Of a DNA stretch of 20,691 nt, positions 15,052-20,691 are shown one piece after another (the first letter of the stretch is position 1; each line of letters opens with the position of its first letter). The stretch is from positions 1-20,691 of the forward strand of contig JAMOSR010000130.1 in NCBI GenBank assembly GCA_027062985.1, read 5' to 3'. The notes below the pieces were generated by a model that saw nothing but the letters and a program-made list of their open reading frames with translations, made no database searches and had not been told where the DNA came from. The translations under genes and the position numbers were made by a program. Source of the DNA: Nautiliaceae bacterium (lineage in GTDB: Bacteria; Campylobacterota; Campylobacteria; Campylobacterales; Nautiliaceae).

Positions 15052-15069
15052 TTTCAATTTTCCATTTTT
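15035..15069 (-). repeat. Heptamer repeat E at the hemW start
   Basis: Five 7-base units on the plus strand (AATTTTT, CATTTTC, CATTTTC, AATTTTC, CATTTTT) read as GAAAATG-type units on the minus strand. They supply the probable hemW ATG at 15051 and the first residues, MENEK. The array ends at the divergent promoter of rppH. Confidence 0.8.
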
Positions 15070-15078
15070 AGATATAAT
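15051..15078 (+). promoter_or_regulatory. Promoter of the rppH-lysC-hobA run
   Basis: TATAAT (15073-15078) has a weak TTTTCA (15051-15056) at 16-base spacing, formed by the heptamer array. The start near 15085 leaves a leader of about 16 bases with AAAAGGTG. TATAATTTTAC plus a run of A is nearly identical to the promoter at 9212. Confidence 0.55.
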
Positions 15079-15100
15079 TTTACAAAAAAAAGGTGCAGTT

Positions 15101-15559
15101 TTGAAAAAATATAGACCAAACGTTGCGGCTATTGTTTTATCTCCGAAATATCCGGAAAAAGTGGAAGTATTGATTGCAAAACGAACCGATGTTGACGCAT
15201 GGCAGTTTCCCCAGGGCGGAATAGATGAGGGAGAAACCCCTAAAGAAGCTCTTTTTAGGGAACTAAAAGAGGAAATAGGCACTGATGATATTGAAGTTAT
15301 AGCTGAAATGCCGGAATGGCTGAGCTATGATTTTCCAAAAAGAATAGCTGAAAAAATGTATCCGTATGACGGACAGACTCAGAGATATTTTTTAGTAAAA
15401 TTAAAACCGAACGCTAAAATAAATCTTAAAACGGAAATCCCTGAATTTAAAGATTATAAATTCGTTCCTATAGATGAGGTATTTAAATATGTAAAGTCTT
15501 TTAAAAGACCGGTATATAAAGAAGTAATAGATTATTTTAAAAAAGAAGGTTATTTGTAA
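15101..15559 (+). CDS. rppH: Nudix RNA 5'-pyrophosphohydrolase
   Basis: This 152-residue Nudix hydrolase has a perfect Nudix box at 39-61 (G39-x5-E45-x7-R53-E54-L-x-E57-E58-x-G60). The flanks WQFPQGGID and YDGQTQRYFLV are typical of RppH/NudH, which removes pyrophosphate from the 5' end of mRNA and also cleaves dinucleoside polyphosphates. The start is TTG at 15101, preceded by AAAAGGTG; no ATG lies between the promoter and the conserved YRPNVAAIV segment. lysC follows after 9 bases. The same gene order occurs in Helicobacter, where the homologue was called an invasion protein. Confidence 0.92.
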   Translation: MKKYRPNVAAIVLSPKYPEKVEVLIAKRTDVDAWQFPQGGIDEGETPKEALFRELKEEIGTDDIEVIAEMPEWLSYDFPKRIAEKMYPYDGQTQRYFLVKLKPNAKINLKTEIPEFKDYKFVPIDEVFKYVKSFKRPVYKEVIDYFKKEGYL

Positions 15560-15568
15560 AGGGAAAAA

Positions 15569-16777
15569 ATGTTGGTAGTTCAAAAATTTGGTGGTACAAG
15601 TGTAGGAGATTTGGATAGAATTCAAAACGTTGCCAATATAGTAAAAAGTTATAAAGAAAATGGTGATGACGTTGTTGTAGTAGTATCTGCGATGGCTGGA
15701 GAGACAAATAAACTGCTAGAATATGCAAATCATTTTAGTAAAACCCCTCCTCAAAGGGAGGTCGATTTGTTGGTCAGTAGCGGAGAGAGGGTCACAAGCG
15801 CTCTTTTATCAATTGCCCTTCAGGCAATGGGCATTCCGGCTATAGCCCTAACCGGAAGGCAAGCCGGTATTAAAACGACAAGTGACCATACAAAAGCCAG
15901 AATTATGGATATAGACCCTGAAAAAATGCGAAAACATATCAAAGAAGGAAAAGTTGTAATAGTTGCCGGATTTCAGGGGATAAATGAAAACGGAGACGTA
16001 ACAACCCTTGGAAGAGGGGGAAGCGATTTAACGGCCGTTGCTATCGCCGGTGCTCTTAATGCTGATAAATGCGAAATTTATACAGATGTTGACGGAATTT
16101 ATACTACAGACCCTAGAATTGAGCCTAGAGCCAAAAAGATAGATGTGATAAGTTATGATGAAATGCTCGAACTTGCAAGTCTTGGGGCAAAAGTAATGCA
16201 AAGCCGTTCAGTGGAACTTGCTAAAAAGCTTAATGTTGATATTGAAGTAAAATCCAGTTTTAAGCCGGAAGTAAAAGGAACATTAATTACAAAGGAGACA
16301 CCTGATATGGAAAAAGTACTTGTTAGCGGAATAGCCCTTGATAAAAACCAAGCAAGGGTAAGTATTTTCGGAGTGGAAGACAGACCGGGGATTAGCGCAG
16401 AAATTTTCGGCAAACTTGCCGATAAAAATATAAATGTAGATATGATTGTTCAAAATGTCGGAAAAGACAATAAAGCAAATCTGACATTTACAGTGCCTCA
16501 AACGGAACTTGAACTTACAAAAGAAGTATTAAAAGAGTATGAGGATAAATCCGAGTCGGTAGAATATGACGATTCTATCGCAAAAGTCAGTGTTGTGGGA
16601 GTTGGTATGAAATCTCACAGCGGTGTTGCGGCTACCGCTTTTAAAACACTTGCACAGGAAAATATCAATATTTTAATGATTTCTACCAGTGAAATTAAAA
16701 TTTCTATGGTAATTGATGAAAAATACGGAGAACTTGCCGTAAGAGCTTTACATAAAGCATACGAACTGGATAAATAA
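15569..16777 (+). CDS. lysC: Aspartate kinase
   Basis: This 402-residue enzyme phosphorylates aspartate, the first step toward lysine, diaminopimelate, threonine and methionine. The N-terminal kinase domain shows KFGGTSVG (6-13), SSGERVTSALL, GRGGSDLTA and the TDVDGIYTTDPR segment. Two C-terminal ACT domains follow, one from about 250 (RVSIFGVEDRPGISAEIFGKL) and one from about 335 (VSVVGVGMKSHSGVAATAF), so feedback control by lysine and/or threonine is expected. It is monofunctional, not fused to homoserine dehydrogenase. The stop overlaps the hobA start in TAATG. Confidence 0.96.
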   Translation: MLVVQKFGGTSVGDLDRIQNVANIVKSYKENGDDVVVVVSAMAGETNKLLEYANHFSKTPPQREVDLLVSSGERVTSALLSIALQAMGIPAIALTGRQAGIKTTSDHTKARIMDIDPEKMRKHIKEGKVVIVAGFQGINENGDVTTLGRGGSDLTAVAIAGALNADKCEIYTDVDGIYTTDPRIEPRAKKIDVISYDEMLELASLGAKVMQSRSVELAKKLNVDIEVKSSFKPEVKGTLITKETPDMEKVLVSGIALDKNQARVSIFGVEDRPGISAEIFGKLADKNINVDMIVQNVGKDNKANLTFTVPQTELELTKEVLKEYEDKSESVEYDDSIAKVSVVGVGMKSHSGVAATAFKTLAQENINILMISTSEIKISMVIDEKYGELAVRALHKAYELDK

Positions 16778-17310
16778 TGGATTTAAATCGTTTTATAATA
16801 GATTTAATCCGTAAAAAGAGTATTAAATGGATGGAAGAGAGAAGGCTTGATTTTGTGCCTCTTTTATCTATATTTTTATCTGAAATTATAGAGGGTAAAA
16901 GCGTTTTGATAGTTACGGACGATGAAAGGGAATGGTATGCGGATTTTATTATAAATAAAATCAATAATTTTAATGAATTCAAACCCTCTTTTATCCCTTT
17001 TTATAAATTAAAAGCTATAGTCCCCCAGATAACCATTGCAAGACATCCGGAGCAGTTTGATATGATTGAAGATATGTTAAATATCTCTTTTAATGAAAAT
17101 TATATTTTTTGGTATATAGGAAAAGAAACTTCTCTTCTTAAGTTTGTAAGAAGAAAGGAAAATTCTTTTTTTTGGATTATGGATACCGACCTTTCTAAAA
17201 ATTTTTATTTAAAGTCGATTGACCCTAATCTTGATAAAAAACTGCTCGAGCTTGGAGATATTCTTAACGAATCTATAAAAGCCGCTATTTTTGCGGAGGT
17301 TGAAATTTGA
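16777..17310 (+). CDS. hobA: HobA, DnaA-associated replication initiation factor
   Basis: This 177-residue protein resembles Helicobacter HobA, a tetrameric protein that binds DnaA domain I and helps it assemble at the origin. HobA is a structural counterpart of E. coli DiaA. Matching parts are the KWMEERRLDFVPLLS segment near the N-terminus and the GKSVLIVTDDEREWYADFI core. The gene order lysC-hobA-holB-folP is the one I recall from H. pylori, which strengthens the call. HobA is largely confined to Campylobacterota, so this gene is also a taxonomic marker. It starts in TAATG at the lysC stop and ends in TTGA shared with holB. Confidence 0.9.
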   Translation: MDLNRFIIDLIRKKSIKWMEERRLDFVPLLSIFLSEIIEGKSVLIVTDDEREWYADFIINKINNFNEFKPSFIPFYKLKAIVPQITIARHPEQFDMIEDMLNISFNENYIFWYIGKETSLLKFVRRKENSFFWIMDTDLSKNFYLKSIDPNLDKKLLELGDILNESIKAAIFAEVEI

Positions 17311-17849
17311 AAATAATTATTACGGATGATTTTGAAAAAATCCTTAAAGAGGGTGATTTTGATGTTTCTTTTTTAAAAGACGAGTTTAAAGTAGAAGATG
17401 TCGAAGAGGTTAAAAAAGAGGCTTTTATCGCAGAAAAAAATAAAAAGACTATTTTAATAGGAGCAAAAAAGTATAATGTTTTTGCTCAGAACGCTCTTTT
17501 AAAGCTTTTAGAAGAGCCGCCTAAAAACATAGATTTCGTTTTGTTGGCCCTCTCAAAATACCATCTTTTGGATACTATTCTTTCAAGACTTCCCGTGGAA
17601 AAAAAGTTTTTTAATAAAGATGAAAATGAGCTCGAAATAAAAAGCATCACAAACGATCTTATTTACGAATATCTTAAAAAAGATTTGGACAAAGAAGAAA
17701 TAAAAAGCGTTTTAAAATCCCTTTTAAAAAAAGCCAGAAACGAAGAACAGTTAAAGATTATAAATGACGCTTTATTGATGCTTGAATTTAACATAGATAA
17801 AAAAGCCGTAATTTCCATGGTATTTTTGGCCTTTAAGGAGAGAATGTGA
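17307..17849 (+). CDS. holB: Reduced DNA polymerase III delta-prime subunit
   Basis: This 180-residue protein contains the clamp-loader segment NVFAQNALLKLLEEPPKNIDFVLLA (about 57-81) followed by LLDTILSRLP, the part of delta-prime near the SRC motif (here S-R-L-P). It is far shorter than E. coli HolB (334 residues). It lacks a Walker A motif and the four-cysteine zinc module, and the N-terminus is compressed to about 50 residues. The start is TTG at 17307, overlapping the hobA stop (TTGA), with GGAGG 7 bases upstream. Position between hobA and folP supports delta-prime, which in the clamp-loader complex acts as a stator and need not hydrolyse ATP. Confidence 0.85.
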   Translation: MKIIITDDFEKILKEGDFDVSFLKDEFKVEDVEEVKKEAFIAEKNKKTILIGAKKYNVFAQNALLKLLEEPPKNIDFVLLALSKYHLLDTILSRLPVEKKFFNKDENELEIKSITNDLIYEYLKKDLDKEEIKSVLKSLLKKARNEEQLKIINDALLMLEFNIDKKAVISMVFLAFKERM

Positions 17850-19006
17850 AAATTTATAAATTAAACAAAGATACCGATATAAAAAAGGTCATGAAAAAAA
17901 TAGGGGTTGATTTGGCAGGGATAGAAATTATGAGTAAAAAAAAATGCGAATATGTTTTTTATATTAAAGACATAACCTGCGGTGCTGCAAATATTTTAAA
18001 GCAGGATGCTTTAAGCATTGGAGCAGACCTTGCAGTACCTCTTGGAGTTCCGAATTGCAAAAAGGAGATTTTTGACGCTTTACTTTTATGTAATAAAAAA
18101 CAGCTTGAAATACTTTCTAAAAAAGAACTTTCACAGCCCTTTAAATTAAAAGAGCTTGCAAAAAATTTAAAAGAATTTATAAATCTGCCGGAGTTTCCTT
18201 TAAAAATAATGGGTGTTATTAATGCAAATGACGACAGTTTTTTTGAAGGCAGCAGGTTTAAAGGAAGCGAAGCTGTTGAAGAGATTGAGAAAATGATAGA
18301 AAATGGGGCTAAGATTATTGATATTGGAGGAATTTCAAGCCGCCCTGGAAGTGAGTATCCAGGGGTTGAGGAAGAATTAAAAAGGGTAAAGCCTATTATT
18401 GACGAAATTTATAAAACAAAACTTTATGAAAAAGCTATTTTCAGTATAGATACGTTTAAAGCCGAAGTTTTGGAGTATGCGTTGGAGAGAGGATTTAAAA
18501 TAGCAAACGATATTACCGGACTTGAAAGCGACGAGTATGCTAAGACGGTGGCAAAATATAACGCCACGGTTATTATTATGCATAAAAAAGGGACGCCTAA
18601 AGATATGCAGAAAAATCCTTATTATGAAAATGTAGTATTAGAAGTAGATGAGTTTTTTAGTAAAAGGATTGAAAAGGCTAAAAGTTTTGGGATAAAAGAT
18701 ATTGTTTTAGATGTAGGTATAGGATTTGGAAAAAGACTTGAGGACAATCTGGCTTTGATTAAACATATGGAACACTTTTTGAGGTTTGGTTATGAGCTTT
18801 TAATAGGAGCTAGCAGAAAAAGTATGATAGATATGATTATGCAAAAAGAGGGGGTAAAAACCGTTGCGGCCGAAAGACTTCCCGGAACGTTGATTTTACA
18901 TACAGAGGCTGTAAGAAACGGGGCTAGTATTGTCAGGTGTCATGATGTAAAAGAACATTTTCAGGCTTTTCAGGTTTTTGAAGCGCTTAGGAGATTTGAT
19001 GTATAG
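17846..19006 (+). CDS. folP: Dihydropteroate synthase with N-terminal extension
   Basis: This 386-residue enzyme joins 4-aminobenzoate to the pterin pyrophosphate in folate synthesis. The TIM-barrel domain begins around residue 118: IMGVINANDDSFF (normally NVTPDSF), DIGGISSRPGS (normally GGESTRPG), SIDTF, ANDITGL, IMHKKGTPKDMQ, DVGIGFGK, IGASRKS, and a final SIVRCHDVKEH. About 117 residues precede it, including ILKQDALSIGADLAV and QPFKLKELA, an extension seen in some other DHPS proteins such as the Helicobacter one. The start is GTG 17846, overlapping the holB stop (GTGA), with AAGGAG upstream. The DHPS function is confident despite the altered first motif. Confidence 0.93.
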   Translation: MKIYKLNKDTDIKKVMKKIGVDLAGIEIMSKKKCEYVFYIKDITCGAANILKQDALSIGADLAVPLGVPNCKKEIFDALLLCNKKQLEILSKKELSQPFKLKELAKNLKEFINLPEFPLKIMGVINANDDSFFEGSRFKGSEAVEEIEKMIENGAKIIDIGGISSRPGSEYPGVEEELKRVKPIIDEIYKTKLYEKAIFSIDTFKAEVLEYALERGFKIANDITGLESDEYAKTVAKYNATVIIMHKKGTPKDMQKNPYYENVVLEVDEFFSKRIEKAKSFGIKDIVLDVGIGFGKRLEDNLALIKHMEHFLRFGYELLIGASRKSMIDMIMQKEGVKTVAAERLPGTLILHTEAVRNGASIVRCHDVKEHFQAFQVFEALRRFDV

Positions 19007-19634
19007 GAGACAAATTGAAGCCATAGGAGAAAAAAATCAAAAAATTTTAGCTGAAAAAAGCGTATTGATTGTAGGTGCGGGAGGACTTGGTAATATTTTA
19101 GCCACTACTATTAGTTGCATAGGGCTTAAAAAGATTTATATTATTGATTTTGACAAAATAGAAATTCATAATATTCATAGGCAATTTCAATTTTATGAAG
19201 AAGATTGCGGGCAAAGTAAAAGTATTATGTTAAGTGAAAAATTAAATAAACGTTGTAAAGATACAGAAATTATTGGACTTAATAAAACGTTTAAAAATGA
19301 TTTAAAAATTAACGATATAGATTTGATTTTTGATGCCACAGACAACTTTGATGTGAGAATTGAAATTGATAAATTTGCTAAAGCCCATTCCATTCCATGG
19401 ATATATGCAAGCGTTGAAGAGTTTAGGGGCCAGGTTGGTGTTTTTAAAACCACTTCTTTTGAAATATTTGCTACAAAAGAGCATAAAGTAAAAGGACAGT
19501 TTCCTCCTATGGTGAATCTTATAGGCTCTATAGCTTCTATGCTTGGCCTTAAAGTCCTTATAGGAGAACAAGAAGAAATATTTTATTATATAGATTTTGA
19601 AAAAGACTTGGAAATTAAAAAGTTTAAATTTTAG
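18999..19634 (+). CDS. ThiF/MoeB-family adenylyltransferase lacking the zinc cysteines
   Basis: This 211-residue protein has the E1-like fold signatures: GAGGLGN (about 31-37) for ATP, an IDFDKIEIHNIHRQ segment (normally D...NLxRQ), and DATDNFDVR. Such proteins adenylate the C-terminus of ubiquitin-like sulfur carriers (MoaD, ThiS). MoeB and ThiF normally carry CxxC pairs for zinc and often a cysteine in the crossover loop. Here the region after VGVFK contains none, and the only three cysteines lie elsewhere (ISCIG, EDCGQ, KRCKD). I chose the ATG at 18999, with AGGAG 5 bases upstream, over a TTG 21 bases earlier. It overlaps folP by 8 bases and abuts the molybdoenzyme gene, so a molybdopterin role is possible. 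Confidence 0.8.
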   Translation: MYRRQIEAIGEKNQKILAEKSVLIVGAGGLGNILATTISCIGLKKIYIIDFDKIEIHNIHRQFQFYEEDCGQSKSIMLSEKLNKRCKDTEIIGLNKTFKNDLKINDIDLIFDATDNFDVRIEIDKFAKAHSIPWIYASVEEFRGQVGVFKTTSFEIFATKEHKVKGQFPPMVNLIGSIASMLGLKVLIGEQEEIFYYIDFEKDLEIKKFKF

Positions 19635-19641
19635 GAAAAAA

Positions 19642-20523
19642 GTGTTTTGTCCTCTTGATTGTTGGGATGCCTGTGAGTTGAGTTTGCAAGGAGATAAATT
19701 TAAGGGTAAAGGATTTACGCCTTATCTTTGCTGGAAACTTAATAACTATTTTAAATTTTCTGCCGAAACCTCTCCTAAATATAATGGTAAAAATATTATG
19801 TTAAATGAAGCGTTAAAAAAACTAACGAATATCTTAAAACATACTAATCCTCAAAAAGTGCTTTTTGTTAAAGGCTCTGGAAATATGGGGATTATGCAAA
19901 ATATTACCAAGCTTTTTTTTGAAAAGTACGGAGGAGTTTTTGCGGTTGGTTCCACCTGTGATGGTCTTGGAGAAAAGGGAATTGTCAAATCAAGGGGCAA
20001 ATCCCTTGTGCTTCCCACGTGGATAATAAAAAATGCTAAAAATGTCATTATCTGGGGCAGAAATCCTTATATTACGAATATACATCTTGTACCTTTAATC
20101 AAAAATAAATTTATAGTTACTATAGATGTAGTGAACACTAAAACTGCTAAACATTCGGATTTATTTATAAAAATAAAACCCAACAGTGATTATTTTTTGT
20201 CTATACTGCTTTCGCAAATGGTAATAGAAGAGGGGGTATATAAAAAAAGCGATAATTTTAAAGAGTTTAAAAAAATAGTGTTTTCTTACAATAAAGAAGA
20301 GCTTATAAAAAAATGCGGAGTAGAGAAAAACGAATTAAATGAGCTTTTTAGGGTAATAAAAGAGGGAGCGGTAGTACTAGAGGGACTTGGAGTGGCTAAA
20401 TGTAAAGAATGTTGGAAAACTACATGGGCTATAGATTCTCTTTTTTATATGCTAGGTTATTTTGGTAAAAAAGATAAGGGAGTGGCTTTTTTAGCAACTT
20501 CTGCCGAAACCATTGCCTTTTAA
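19642..20523 (+). pseudogene. Molybdopterin oxidoreductase, 3'-truncated by an IS element
   Basis: The reading frame encodes about 293 residues of a DMSO-reductase-family molybdoenzyme. Numbered from the GTG, CPLDCWDAC and a later C30 give a C3-x3-C7-x3-C11-x18-C30 [4Fe-4S] motif. GSTCDGLG holds a probable Mo-ligand cysteine at C106, and VIIWGRNPYITNIHL and IDVVNTKTAKHSDLF are typical cofactor-domain parts. Intact relatives usually exceed 600 residues; here the frame stops at a TAA (20521-20523) inside the right end of an IS200/IS605 element. I favour GTG 19642 (AGGA five bases upstream) over an ATG at 19597 inside the preceding gene, because conserved sequence starts there. Substrate is unknown. 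The gene is probably inactive unless the element excises. Confidence 0.75.
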
Positions 20524-20691
20524 GGCGAGCAAAGGCGGTATTAATCTGGTGCTTTTTGATTTTCAATATATTCTTTTAAAATTTCAATAGGAGCACCGCC
20601 AACACTTGCTACGAAATAACTTCTACTCCATAACGATACATTATCTCCCCAATACTCTTTTTTAAATACAGGATATTTTTTTCTTAAAATT
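20515..20691 (-). mobile_element. IS200/IS605-family insertion sequence (right end, partial)
   Basis: The element runs off the window edge. Its inner boundary is marked by a hairpin, GCCTTT (20515-20520) and AAAGGC (20531-20536) with a 10-base loop, lying just beyond the tnpA stop. Subterminal hairpins instead of terminal inverted repeats are the mark of this single-strand transposing family. Which exact base joins host and element cannot be fixed from one end. Confidence 0.75.
20541..20691 (-). CDS. tnpA: IS200/IS605 Y1 transposase TnpA, C-terminal part
   Basis: Reading the minus strand in from the window edge gives 49 codons and a TAA (20543-20541). The sequence contains KKYPVFKKEYWGDN, LWSRSYFVASVGG and KEYIENQ, the signature end of the small HUH/Y1 transposases. 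The tyrosine of YIENQ is the expected catalytic nucleophile, with Q four residues later (Y-x3-Q). The HUH motif would lie outside the window. Whether a tnpB accompanies it cannot be seen. Confidence 0.9.
   Translation of the reverse strand, partial: ILRKKYPVFKKEYWGDNVSLWSRSYFVASVGGAPIEILKEYIENQKAPD

Noticed and set aside
14247..15069. Regularly spaced heptamers as a CRISPR-like array
   Set aside because: Units are 7 bases in direct tandem with no spacers, and the arrays are inside or at the ends of coding sequence.
15052..15282. A 77-codon upstream extension of the hemW frame
   Set aside because: It runs antisense through the rppH Nudix coding region and adds nothing HemW-like; the ATG at 15051 directly precedes the conserved IHIPFC start.

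Overview
The window is a dense, AT-rich bacterial chromosome segment. Several features point to a Campylobacterota member that fixes carbon by the reductive TCA (rTCA) cycle. It has a two-subunit class I fumarase, sucCD and a complete oorDABC set in a row. It also has the rppH-lysC-hobA-holB-folP order, which I recall from Helicobacter pylori (HP1228-HP1232); HobA is essentially a Campylobacterota protein. A vent or sulfur-zone chemolithoautotroph, perhaps of the Nautiliales, fits best, but genus placement is inference.

Region 1 (1-6637, + strand) is a carbon-metabolism block: the 3' end of a probable mdh, then fumarase alpha and beta, sucC and sucD, a terminator, a promoter, and oorD-oorA-oorB-oorC. 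Together with a fumarate reductase encoded elsewhere, these enzymes would take malate to fumarate, succinate, succinyl-CoA and 2-oxoglutarate. Region 2 (6676-9195, - strand) holds kdsB, pdxA and a ferritin-like protein. The last has its own promoter under a perfect FNR-type palindrome. Region 3 (9239-13945, + strand) is a tightly overlapping run: a 63-residue orphan, a TrmN6-like methyltransferase, a YkgJ-type cysteine cluster protein, a TPR lipoprotein, trpC, a membrane GGDEF protein and flgH. A near-consensus sigma-54 promoter in the 3' end of the GGDEF gene probably drives flgH separately.

Region 4 starts with hemW on the minus strand (13978-15051), divergent from rppH-lysC-hobA-holB-folP-thiF-like on the plus strand. 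That run ends in a molybdopterin oxidoreductase gene cut short by an IS200/IS605-family element, whose tnpA 3' end (minus strand) fills the window edge. Start-stop overlaps (ATGA, TTGA, GTGA, TAATG) join most neighbours, and TTG or GTG starts are common. A 7-bp tandem repeat family (units such as GTGAAAA or GAAAATG) lies at several gene junctions and once inside hemW.

No rRNA, tRNA, CRISPR array, prophage or defence system was seen, and no gap of 300 bases or more lacks a gene. I see no wholly new multi-gene system. The best leads are regulatory and structural: the FNR-type box, the sigma-54 site inside a GGDEF gene, the duplicated ferritin-like protein, the heptamer repeats and the cysteine-poor ThiF-like protein beside a broken molybdoenzyme.
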